9,745 nucleotides of DNA from the NCBI GenBank assembly GCA_021847125.1, contig JAJZUK010000017.1:1-9745 (forward strand). Direction: 5' to 3'. A program made the position numbers and the translations under genes. Positions 1-7,011 of this stretch are shown here, one piece after another. The stretch's first letter is position 1. Every line of letters starts with the position of its first letter. The notes beneath the pieces were generated by a model that searched no databases, had not been told where the DNA came from, and saw nothing but the letters and a program-made list of their open reading frames with translations. The DNA is from Pseudomonadota bacterium (GTDB lineage: Bacteria; Pseudomonadota; Gammaproteobacteria; Burkholderiales; SG8-39).

Positions 1-1
1 C

Positions 2-274
2 GTGCCCGGGGTGAGCTGCAAACTCCCGGGCGGCGCGTTCTACGCCTGGCCCAACGTGACCGAAGCCTGCCGCATGATCGGCGCCAGGGACTCCGAAGAG
101 CTCAGGAAACGCCTGCTCAATGAAGCCGGGGTGGCGGTGCTTGCCGACATCCATTTCGGCGCGCGCGTACCGGGCGAGGGCCAGCACATCCGTTTTTCCT
201 ATGCGGCGTCCAACCAGGCAATCGAGGCAGGCGTCGCGCGCATGGCCGAATTCATCCGCGCGAATAGTCGCTGA
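2..274 (+). CDS. PLP-dependent class I/II aminotransferase, C-terminal fragment
   Basis: This is the last 90 codons of an aminotransferase whose 5' part lies left of the window; the GTG at position 2 is an internal Val codon, not a start. The fragment matches the C-terminal small domain of fold-type I aminotransferases of the aspartate aminotransferase kind. It has a PGGAFYAWPNV strand (small-domain sheet), a helix, a VLADIHFG-type strand, and IRFSYA, whose Arg is at the position that in this family binds the substrate alpha-carboxylate. It ends with a typical amphipathic helix. The PLP lysine and the residues that set substrate preference are outside the window, so aspartate, alanine or N-succinyl-diaminopimelate specificity cannot be decided. 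The stop is one base before the GTG of the Nudix gene, which suggests one transcript. Family call is firm; exact substrate is unknown. Confidence 0.85.
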   Translation: MPGVSCKLPGGAFYAWPNVTEACRMIGARDSEELRKRLLNEAGVAVLADIHFGARVPGEGQHIRFSYAASNQAIEAGVARMAEFIRANSR

Positions 275-275
275 C

Positions 276-734
276 GTGGACGCGCGGCCCAGCGTCACGG
301 TAGCCGCCGTGATCGAACGCGGCGGGCAATTCCTGCTGGTCGAGGAAGAGGACGAGGGGCGCATCGTGTACAACCAGCCGGCCGGGCATTTGGAGCCGTT
401 CGAATCGCTGGTGCAGGGCTGCGGGCGCGAAGTGCTGGAGGAGTCGGCCTGGCATTTTCAGCCGTGCGAGCTGGTCGGCATCTATCGCTGGCGCAAACCG
501 GATTCCGCATCCGCTCCCGGCATGACTTATCTGCGCTTCGCATTTTGCGGCGAACTGGGCGAACACGAGGCCGCGCGTGCGCTGGATACCGGCATCGTGC
601 GCGCGGTCTGGCTCAAGCCTGAGGAGATACGCGCCTTGCGCGAGCGCCATCGCAGCCCGCTGGTGCTGCGCTGCATGGAGGACTATCTCGCCGGCAGGCG
701 CTATCCGCTGGATGCGCTGATCGAGTATGCATAG
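276..734 (+). CDS. nudJ: NudJ-type Nudix phosphatase
   Basis: Nudix hydrolase of 152 residues, matching the length of E. coli NudJ (153), a cytosolic phosphatase that acts on HMP-pyrophosphate, thiamine pyrophosphate and nucleoside di/triphosphates. The start is taken as GTG at 276 because the protein then opens with the NudJ-like strand (PSVTVAAVIE, residues 5-14). The NQPAGHLE segment leads into the Nudix box at residues 37-59: G37, E43, R51-E52, E55-E56, the Mg-binding helix. The usual last Gly of the box is Ala58 and the following aliphatic is Trp59. The C-terminal RSPLV and RYPLD segments also resemble NudJ. There is no clear Shine-Dalgarno and the start is 1 base after the upstream stop, so re-initiation is likely. 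nudJ also neighbours mnmA in E. coli, which supports the assignment. Exact substrate is inferred only. Confidence 0.87.
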   Translation: MDARPSVTVAAVIERGGQFLLVEEEDEGRIVYNQPAGHLEPFESLVQGCGREVLEESAWHFQPCELVGIYRWRKPDSASAPGMTYLRFAFCGELGEHEAARALDTGIVRAVWLKPEEIRALRERHRSPLVLRCMEDYLAGRRYPLDALIEYA

Positions 735-1290
735 CTGCAGGGCCGGCAGTTTTGCGCTGCTCGGCATGCTCGCCCTGCCGGGACTGGCTGCGCATGCCGA
801 CGAAGTGACGATCTGCTACAACTACGGCTGTTACGCCAGGGCGCCGGTGGACTACAGCCAGGCGCAGCTGGCGCCGCTGCAGAAGATGCTGGCGGCGGCG
901 GGCGACGCGCGCGCCGAGCGCGCAGCGATTGCCGCAGTCATCGGCCGCATGTACGCGATTGCGGGAGAGCAGACGCCGGTATGGCGCGACAAGGGCGGCA
1001 ACTATGCCGACGGCGGCGAGAACGGAAAGATGGACTGCATCGACCATTCGACCAATACCACCGCCTTTCTGCGGCTGCTGCAGGCGCACGGCTGGCTCCG
1101 CTTTCACGACGTGATGGAACCGCTCCTGCGCCGGCGCTTCTTCTTCGCCGATCACTGGACCGCGCGCATACGCGAGCGGGAAACGCAGCAGGTGTACGTC
1201 GTCGACAGCTGGTTTTTCGACAACGGCCATCCGGCGGCGGTGTTGCCGGTCGAGGACTGGCTTGCCGGCAGGACGCCGCGTGTCCAATAA
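727..1290 (+). CDS. Secreted protein of unknown function, possible Cys-His-Asp hydrolase
   Basis: I do not recognise this 187-residue protein by name. Residues 1-24 look like a Sec signal peptide: short basic start, hydrophobic core [12 protein letters not shown], and an AHA site before Asp25, so it is probably periplasmic or exported. The mature part opens with C30 and C35 in ICYNYGCY, which could form a disulfide. A helical segment follows (about 44-80). A block with C104 ([11 protein letters not shown]) heading a helix, H143 (ADHWTARI) and D160 (YVVDSWF) has the order and spacing expected of a transglutaminase-like or papain-like triad; this is inference from motif order, not a family match. 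ATG 727 overlaps the nudJ stop by 8 bases, and the 3' end overlaps mnmA by 11 bases, so expression is probably coupled to both. No upstream Shine-Dalgarno is clear. It is a real gene by signal peptide, codon pattern and packing. Confidence 0.8.
   Translation: MHSCRAGSFALLGMLALPGLAAHADEVTICYNYGCYARAPVDYSQAQLAPLQKMLAAAGDARAERAAIAAVIGRMYAIAGEQTPVWRDKGGNYADGGENGKMDCIDHSTNTTAFLRLLQAHGWLRFHDVMEPLLRRRFFFADHWTARIRERETQQVYVVDSWFFDNGHPAAVLPVEDWLAGRTPRVQ
1270..1273 (+). promoter_or_regulatory. Shine-Dalgarno of mnmA
   Basis: AGGA six bases before GTG 1280. It decides the mnmA start: GTG 1280 gives the conserved N-terminus close to the PP-loop, whereas the farther upstream in-frame ATG at 1262 has no such site and would add six non-conserved residues. 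The site lies inside the 3' end of the preceding gene. Confidence 0.6.
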
Positions 1291-2422
1291 GGAAAAAATC
1301 ATCGTCGGCATGTCCGGCGGCGTGGATTCCGCAGTGGCAGCGCTGCTGTTGAAGCGCGCGGGTTTCAAGGTCGTCGGCCTGTTCATGAAGAACTGGGAGG
1401 ACGACGACGATGACGAATACTGCTCTACGCGCCAGGACCTGATCGACTGCGCCGCGGTGGCCGACGTGATCGGCATCGAGCTGGAAGCGGTCAATTTCGC
1501 CGCCGAATACAAGGAACGCGTGTTCAGCGCTTTCCTCGCCGAGTACCAGGCGGGGCGTACGCCCAATCCGGACGTGCTGTGCAATGCCGAAATCAAATTC
1601 AAGGCTTTTCTCGATCATGCCCTCGCGCTCGGCGCCGGGCGCATCGCCACCGGGCATTACGCGGGCGTCCGTCGTGTGGACGCCGGCGTTGGTGGAAACG
1701 ATGCCGGCGTGCGTTGCGTGGGCAGCGGCGGCGGAGCAAGGCGTTTCGAACTGCTCAAGGCGGCGGACCGGAGCAAGGACCAGAGCTATTTCCTGCACCG
1801 CCTGAGCCAGGCGCAGCTCGAACGCGCGCTGTTTCCTTTGGCGCAGCTGCACAAGACCGAGGTGCGCAGGATAGCCAAGGACGCCGGCCTGCCGGTGCAC
1901 GCCAAGAAAGACTCGACCGGCATCTGCTTCATCGGCGAGCGCCCGTTCCGTGAATTCCTCAACCGCTATTTGCCGCGCACGCCCGGTGCGATACGCACGC
2001 CCGAAGGCCGGGTGATCGGCGAGCATGTAGGCCTGGCATTCTACACCATAGGACAGAGGAAGGGCATAGGCATAGGCGGCGTGAAGGGCGGCGGGGCCGA
2101 AGGCGAGGCCTGGTATGTGGCGGGCAAGGACATGGCCAGGAACGAACTTCTGGTGGTGCGCGGCCACGATCACCCGCTGCTGCAGCGGGACAGCCTGCGC
2201 GCGGCGGATTTGTCCTGGATCAGCGGACATGCGCCGGATGCAGCCCTGGCCTATGCGGCGAAGACACGCTATCGGCAGGCCGACGCGCCCTGCCGCATTT
2301 CCCTGCCCGGAGCGGGTGTCTGTGAATTCAGCTTCGAGCAACCGCAGTGGGCGATCACGCCGGGTCAGTCGGCGGTGCTGTACCAGGGCGAGGTGTGCCT
2401 GGGCGGCGGGGTAATCCAGTAA
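1280..2422 (+). CDS. mnmA: tRNA-specific 2-thiouridylase MnmA
   Basis: MnmA (TrmU) makes 2-thiouridine at wobble U34 of tRNA-Lys, -Glu and -Gln, adenylating U34 and then inserting sulfur relayed from IscS through the Tus proteins in those organisms that have them. The 380-residue product has every hallmark: PP-loop SGGVDS at residues 12-17, NPDVLC with catalytic Cys101, TGHY at 124-127, KDQSYFL at 166-172, [10 protein letters not shown] with Cys216 (partner of E. coli Cys199), [10 protein letters not shown] in the central domain, and the C-terminal barrel ending in CLGGGVIQ. It is longer than the E. coli enzyme because of an insertion at about residues 131-152, made of AGVxxxD-like heptads, between TGHY and the KDQSYFL motif. 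GTG start with AGGA six bases upstream. It ends the + strand run that starts with the aminotransferase; the GST gene converges on it 3 bases away with no terminator visible. Confidence 0.97.
   Translation: MSNKEKIIVGMSGGVDSAVAALLLKRAGFKVVGLFMKNWEDDDDDEYCSTRQDLIDCAAVADVIGIELEAVNFAAEYKERVFSAFLAEYQAGRTPNPDVLCNAEIKFKAFLDHALALGAGRIATGHYAGVRRVDAGVGGNDAGVRCVGSGGGARRFELLKAADRSKDQSYFLHRLSQAQLERALFPLAQLHKTEVRRIAKDAGLPVHAKKDSTGICFIGERPFREFLNRYLPRTPGAIRTPEGRVIGEHVGLAFYTIGQRKGIGIGGVKGGGAEGEAWYVAGKDMARNELLVVRGHDHPLLQRDSLRAADLSWISGHAPDAALAYAAKTRYRQADAPCRISLPGAGVCEFSFEQPQWAITPGQSAVLYQGEVCLGGGVIQ
1661..1744 (+). repeat. Degenerate 21-bp tandem repeat inside mnmA
   Basis: Three in-frame 21-base units start at 1661, 1682 and 1703, each opening with a GCG/GCC-GGC-GT core, followed by a more decayed fourth unit at 1724. 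They encode [14 protein letters not shown] and AGVRCVG, then SGGGARR. The first and third units are the most alike. Because the period is seven codons the frame is kept. The units account for most of the extra length between the two catalytic cysteines compared with the E. coli enzyme. Confidence 0.7.
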
Positions 2423-2425
2423 ATA

Positions 2426-3064
2426 CTATTTGCCTGGCTTGCCCGCGGCAGGCTGTGCGTCCTGCGGCGCGGTATCGGCAAACGACGCGCGCTCGGCCAA
2501 TTTTGCCGCGAGTCGGGCGAGGTTCGGATGCAGTACGCGCCAGTCGTATTGGCCGTGGCGGAAGTCGAGATAGCCGAGCGCGACGCCGCAGGCGATGTCG
2601 GCCAGCGTAAATGCATTGCCGGTGCACCAGGGCTTGTCCGCCAGATCCCGCGCCATCACCGCCACGCCGCGCTCGATCTTGTCCATCTGGCGCTTGATCG
2701 CGGCTTCGCTTTTCTGCTTCGCCGGACGGCGGCGCTCCATTACCACCGCGACCGCGGCGTCGAGCACGCCGTCGGCGAGCGCTTCCCAGCGCTTGACTTC
2801 GATTTTCTCGCGGTTGTTGGCGGGGATCAGCCGGCTGATCGGGGACACGCTGTCGAGGAATTCGACGATCACGCGCGAGTCGAACAGGGTGCTGTCGTCC
2901 TCGAGCACCAGCACCGGCACCTTGCCCAGCGGGTTGGCATCGGCGACCCGGGATTTCTCGCTCCAGGGATCGTCCAGCTCGAAGCTGTATTCGATCTTTT
3001 TTTCGACCAGCACGATACGCGCCTTGCGCACATAGGGGCTGGTGAGAGAGCCGAGTAATCTCAT
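2426..3064 (-). CDS. Glutathione S-transferase family protein, YibF-like
   Basis: A 212-residue two-domain GST, strongly like E. coli YibF in both halves. The N-terminal thioredoxin-fold half has the TSPYVRK motif (residues 8-14) at the start of helix 1, NPLGKVPVL with cis-Pro50, and the Asp62-Ser63 pair expected to contact the glutathione gamma-glutamyl group. The helical half carries ALADGVLDA (95-103), as in YibF, and the N-capping box TLAD (153-156). YibF-type proteins bind glutathione but have no settled physiological reaction, so only a role in glutathione chemistry or detoxification can be inferred. The ATG at 3064 is chosen because the conserved MRLLGS strand begins there; the frame stays open 29 codons upstream but that part is not conserved and contains the promoter. 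The Shine-Dalgarno is weak. It is divergent from purB and convergent with mnmA. The last dozen residues (Ala/Pro/Lys-rich) are probably disordered. Confidence 0.93.
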   Translation of the reverse strand: MRLLGSLTSPYVRKARIVLVEKKIEYSFELDDPWSEKSRVADANPLGKVPVLVLEDDSTLFDSRVIVEFLDSVSPISRLIPANNREKIEVKRWEALADGVLDAAVAVVMERRRPAKQKSEAAIKRQMDKIERGVAVMARDLADKPWCTGNAFTLADIACGVALGYLDFRHGQYDWRVLHPNLARLAAKLAERASFADTAPQDAQPAAGKPGK

Positions 3065-3101
3065 TGTGAATACGCTGCGAGTCGTCTGCTGAAGGGGATG
3101 A

Positions 3102-3110
3102 ATTATAACA
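3102..3110 (-). promoter_or_regulatory. Extended -10 promoter of the GST gene
   Basis: Read on the - strand the sequence is TGTTATAAT: a perfect TATAAT hexamer with the TGn extension. No good -35 hexamer sits 16-18 bases upstream (TCAGAG at best), which an extended -10 can tolerate. It predicts a start near 3095 and a leader of about 30 bases. Confidence 0.6.
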
Positions 3111-3150
3111 TCGACCCCGTTTGCCTCTGAGACCTTGGAGCCTGTGCGCA

Positions 3151-4557
<1,407 letters not shown>

Positions 4558-4570
4558 CTGCCGGCGCGAA

Positions 4571-4589
4571 GCCGGAAATGTTTTCCGGC
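4571..4589 (+). terminator. Hairpin after purB, possible weak terminator
   Basis: A perfect 8-bp inverted repeat, GCCGGAAA and TTTCCGGC, with a 3-base centre, begins 13 bases after the purB stop. The following bases (ATTTGG) contain only a short T stretch, so intrinsic termination would be weak; it could instead protect the mRNA 3' end. Confidence 0.4.
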
Positions 4590-4743
4590 ATTTGGAATAA
4601 AATCGCAGGCCACGCTGTTCATGGCAGGAGTCCGTGCCGACTCGGGGTGGGCCGGCTTGGGCCGGTTGCCGCAAATTCACTCTGCCCGGCCGGCGGGAAC
4701 CGGGTGCGCTCGGGCCCCTCTAATCGCAGGGTGGTGCACGCCC
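4590..4743 (+). other. Hairpin-rich purB / cytochrome c' spacer, no gene seen
   Basis: No convincing ORF: the frame open from ATG 4621 into the cytochrome gene shows no conserved residues before its signal peptide. The stretch contains several inverted repeats: CCGGC/GCCGG with a TTGG loop at 4652-4665, CCCGG/CCGGG at 4685-4704, and GGGTG/CGCCC at 4729-4743 (one G-T pair). A TAAAAT at 4598-4603 could be a -10 but has neither a TG extension nor a good -35. I cannot identify an operator. Confidence 0.35.
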
Positions 4744-4749
4744 TACAAT
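4744..4749 (+). promoter_or_regulatory. Possible -10 of the cytochrome c' gene
   Basis: TACAAT, five of six bases of the consensus, lies 25 bases before the ATG in a locally AT-richer patch. No recognisable -35 hexamer lies 16-18 bases upstream, so an activator may be needed, or the true start is elsewhere. Confidence 0.35.
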
Positions 4750-4762
4750 AATCGATGTTCAC

Positions 4763-4768
4763 AAGGAG
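4763..4768 (+). promoter_or_regulatory. Shine-Dalgarno of the cytochrome c' gene
   Basis: AAGGAG five bases before ATG 4774 is the strongest ribosome binding site in the window. It fixes the start: the in-frame ATG at 4621 has no such site and would bury the signal peptide. Confidence 0.8.
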
Positions 4769-4773
4769 CATTC

Positions 4774-5238
4774 ATGCAGTCATTGCTAAAGCCGTTTGCA
4801 GGTCTGGTACTCGTCGCCGGCGTCGTCGGCGCCGCTCATGCGCAAAGTCCGTTCGCCAAGCCCGAGCAGGCGATCAAGTATCGTCAGTCGGCGATGTTCA
4901 TCATGGCGCAGCATTTTGGCCGCATCGGAGCGGTGGTCAAGGGCGAGCGTCCCTACAACAAGGATGAAGTGGCCAAGAACGCAGCCGTCGCGGCTGAAAT
5001 GTCCAAGCTGCCGTGGGAAGGATTCGCCGCCGGTACGGACAAGGGCGAAACCCATGCCAAACCCGAGATCTGGACCAATGCGGCGAAATTCAAATCGGAT
5101 GCGGAGAAAATGGAGCAGGAAATGGGCAAGCTCGCCCAGGTTGCCAAAGGCGGCGACCTGAATGCAGTCAAGGCGCAGTTCGGCGCCACCGGCAAGGCCT
5201 GCAAAGCCTGTCACGACGACTTCAAGAAGAAGGATTAG
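4774..5238 (+). CDS. Periplasmic cytochrome c' (class II c-type cytochrome)
   Basis: Precursor of 154 residues with a Sec signal peptide (residues 1-23, AHA before Gln24); heme attachment would take place in the periplasm. The heme site CKACH is near the C-terminus (Cys143, Cys146, axial His147), the hallmark of four-helix-bundle cytochromes c'. The mature protein aligns without gaps over its first 16 residues with the cytochrome c' of Achromobacter/Alcaligenes xylosoxidans (FAKPE, KYRQSA). By that alignment Arg37 matches Arg12, Met41 replaces distal Leu16, and Lys151 replaces proximal Arg124. Known members bind NO and CO at five-coordinate heme and are linked to nitric oxide tolerance; that role here is inferred. 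It has its own strong Shine-Dalgarno, and a shared terminator separates it from the convergent cytochrome b561 gene. Confidence 0.95.
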   Translation: MQSLLKPFAGLVLVAGVVGAAHAQSPFAKPEQAIKYRQSAMFIMAQHFGRIGAVVKGERPYNKDEVAKNAAVAAEMSKLPWEGFAAGTDKGETHAKPEIWTNAAKFKSDAEKMEQEMGKLAQVAKGGDLNAVKAQFGATGKACKACHDDFKKKD

Positions 5239-5255
5239 TTTTTCGGTCCGAGAAG

Positions 5256-5282
5256 AAAGCCGGGCTTGCCCCGGCTTTTTTT
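5256..5282. terminator. Bidirectional terminator between cytochrome c' and b561 genes
   Basis: A 9-bp perfect stem, AAAGCCGGG at 5256-5264 and CCCGGCTTT at 5270-5278, with a 5-base loop, runs into seven T on the + strand (5276-5282), a classic intrinsic terminator for the cytochrome c' gene. On the - strand the stem is followed by TTTCTTCT, adequate for the b561 / sec transcript. The last two T of the run belong to the b561 stop codon. Confidence 0.85.
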
Positions 5283-5949
5283 ACGCCCCGGGAAGCTTGA
5301 GCAACAGGTATACGCCGGCAGCGCAGGCGGCCAGCAACAGCGCTGCGAGCCAGGTGCTTCCGCGGCTTGGCGCACTTTCGCCGAGGCCGGCGGGGGCATC
5401 CTTGTAGCCGGTGAACATGGACTTGACCAGGTTTTCGCGCTTGTGAAAAAAGTAAAATGCGACAGCCGCCAAATGCAGGCCGATCAGCACATACAGCAGC
5501 TCGATGTTCAGGTGATGGATGCCGGTGATGCGGTCGCTTAAAGCCTTGCTCACCAGCTTCGCCAGCGGGCCTTCGGTGGCAATGTCGTCGTTGGCGAACA
5601 GGCCGGTTCCAGCCTGTAGCAGCAGCACGCCCAGCATCGCGATCACCGACCAGCCGCCCGCAGGATTGTGGCCGAGGTGCCGCCCGGCTTCATTCCTGCG
5701 CAGGGCTTGCAGATAGGCGACTGCCGCAATCGGGCTGCGCACAAAGGACGCGAAGCGCGCGTGCCGGCCGCCGAAAAATCCCCACAGGACGCGGAACAGC
5801 ACCAGGGTGAGAATGGCGTAGCCGCTCAGCATGTGGAGCTGCATGGCGTTGCCGCCGAGTGTCGCGCTGACCCAGGACACCACGACCAACAGCGCCAGCA
5901 GCCAATGAAACAGCCGCGACGGCAGATCCCATACCAGAATCTTGCTCAT
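5281..5949 (-). CDS. Cytochrome b561-family membrane protein
   Basis: A 222-residue inner-membrane di-heme b-type cytochrome of the bacterial b561 / hydrogenase cytochrome b superfamily. It starts with the family opening VWDLPSRLFHW. Candidate heme ligands are His15 and His39 in the first two membrane segments, and His145/146 and His159 in the fourth. Predicted membrane spans are near residues 13-31, 38-60, 98-118 and 146-167, with an extra C-terminal span at about 198-218. Such proteins pass electrons between the quinone pool and periplasmic or membrane partners; the actual partner is not shown by sequence. An AGGAAA site lies about 9 bases before the ATG at 5949. It follows secF by 51 bases on the same strand without a visible promoter, so it is probably the last gene of that transcript. 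It faces the cytochrome c' gene, a plausible electron partner. Confidence 0.93.
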   Translation of the reverse strand: MSKILVWDLPSRLFHWLLALLVVVSWVSATLGGNAMQLHMLSGYAILTLVLFRVLWGFFGGRHARFASFVRSPIAAVAYLQALRRNEAGRHLGHNPAGGWSVIAMLGVLLLQAGTGLFANDDIATEGPLAKLVSKALSDRITGIHHLNIELLYVLIGLHLAAVAFYFFHKRENLVKSMFTGYKDAPAGLGESAPSRGSTWLAALLLAACAAGVYLLLKLPGA

Positions 5950-6000
5950 GGGCCGTTTCCTGCGGAGGCGCGTTCGCCGGCGTCGGCTCCCCGCGCCGCG

Positions 6001-6933
6001 TTAGACCACCGCTTCCTGCTTTTCCTTTTTCGGCGGCCGGATGAACTGTTCGCGCGACACGCCCAGCCATTTCACGATCGGCGCCATGACCAGCACCGAG
6101 GAGTAGATGCCGAACAGAATGCCGATGGTGAGCGCCAGCGCGAAGTAATGCAGCGCGGCGCCGCCGAACAGCAGCATCGACAGCACCATGGCCTGGGTAC
6201 AGCCGTGGGTGATGATGGTGCGCGAAATGGTGCTGGTGATGGCATTGTCGATGATCTGCGTGACCGAGGCTTTGCGCATTTTGCGGAAGTTTTCGCGCAC
6301 CCGGTCCGCGATCACGACCGACTCGTTTACCGAATAGCCGAGCACCGCGAGCACGGCTGCAAGCACCGGCAGGGAGAATTCCCACTGGAACAGCGCAAAG
6401 CAGCCGAGGATGATGATGACGTCGTGCAGATTGGCCACGATTGCGGCTACGGCGAAACGCCACTCGAAGCGCAGCGCGAGATAGGCCATGATGCCGAGAC
6501 AGACGACGACCAGCGCCGTCGCGCCGTTCTCCGCCAGTTCGCGCCCGACCTGCGGGCCGACGAATTCCACGCGCCGCAGCTGCACGCCCTTGTCCTCGGC
6601 CGAGAGCGTGTCCATGACCTTCTTCGACAGGTCGGCACTCGATTGCCCGGCCTTGAGCGGCATGCGGATCAGCACGTCGCGCGAGGAACCGAAATTCTGC
6701 ACCGAGGTATCGGCGTAGCCGGCCTTTTCCAGCGCGGTGCGCACCTTCTCGGTTTCGGCTGAGTGGTCGTAGGCGAGTTCGATCACCGTGCCGCCGGTAA
6801 ACTCGATGGAGTAGTGCAGCCCGCGCGTGGCGAGGAAGAACACCGCCAGCAGGAAGGTGATCAACGAAATGATGTTGAACACCAGCGCATGGCGCATGAA
6901 CGGGATGTCTTTGCGGATCTTGAAGAATTCCAT
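6001..6933 (-). CDS. secF: Protein translocase subunit SecF
   Basis: SecF, 310 residues (E. coli 323), pairs with SecD in the inner membrane and uses proton-motive force to draw exported proteins out of the SecYEG channel on the periplasmic side. Visible features in order: first membrane span at about 16-34, the FTGGT motif (45-49) opening the periplasmic P4 domain, GPQVGREL before the second span (126-133), NLHDVIIILG (168-177), and the helix 4/5 motif GYSVNESVVIADRVREN (199-215). In the last motif Asp210 and Arg211/213 are conserved charged positions. ISRTIITHG (236-244) and final spans to about 290 follow, then a charged cytoplasmic tail. The common Asn-Asp pair after GYS is Asn-Glu here. 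The start ATG at 6933 has a G-rich stretch upstream (CGGGG) as a weak Shine-Dalgarno. secD ends 78 bases upstream on the same strand. Confidence 0.98.
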   Translation of the reverse strand: MEFFKIRKDIPFMRHALVFNIISLITFLLAVFFLATRGLHYSIEFTGGTVIELAYDHSAETEKVRTALEKAGYADTSVQNFGSSRDVLIRMPLKAGQSSADLSKKVMDTLSAEDKGVQLRRVEFVGPQVGRELAENGATALVVVCLGIMAYLALRFEWRFAVAAIVANLHDVIIILGCFALFQWEFSLPVLAAVLAVLGYSVNESVVIADRVRENFRKMRKASVTQIIDNAITSTISRTIITHGCTQAMVLSMLLFGGAALHYFALALTIGILFGIYSSVLVMAPIVKWLGVSREQFIRPPKKEKQEAVV

Positions 6934-7011
6934 GCTTAACCCCGGTTTTGGCTAATGCGCAACGAACGCGCGGACGATCTGGGTGCGGTGACTCTGGCCA
7001 TGGCTAGCGCA

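Noticed and set aside
120..275. Upstream extension of the Nudix gene to ATG 120
   Set aside because: It overlaps the aminotransferase in another frame and is Arg/Ser-rich without conserved residues; GTG 276 gives the NudJ length.
1870..2080. Cluster of rare-looking ATA and AGG codons in mnmA as a sign of transfer
   Set aside because: Few codons in conserved positions and overall composition like the neighbours; not enough to argue foreign origin.
938..2341. Long open frame (467 codons) on the - strand opposite mnmA
   Set aside because: Shadow of a GC-rich gene: the + strand frame encodes an unmistakable MnmA and the reverse frame shows no domain or signal.
2432..2453. Inverted repeat GCCTG/CAGGC near the GST 3' end as a terminator for mnmA
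   Set aside because: Only 5 bp with a long loop, inside GST coding sequence, and no T-run follows.
4621..4773. Cytochrome c' start at ATG 4621
   Set aside because: It would put about 50 unconserved residues before a clear signal peptide, and the strong AAGGAG site points to ATG 4774.
5668..6762. Long open frame (364 codons) on the + strand across b561 and secF
   Set aside because: Rich in His/Arg/Gln as expected for the antisense of membrane-protein codons; the - strand encodes clear b561 and SecF.
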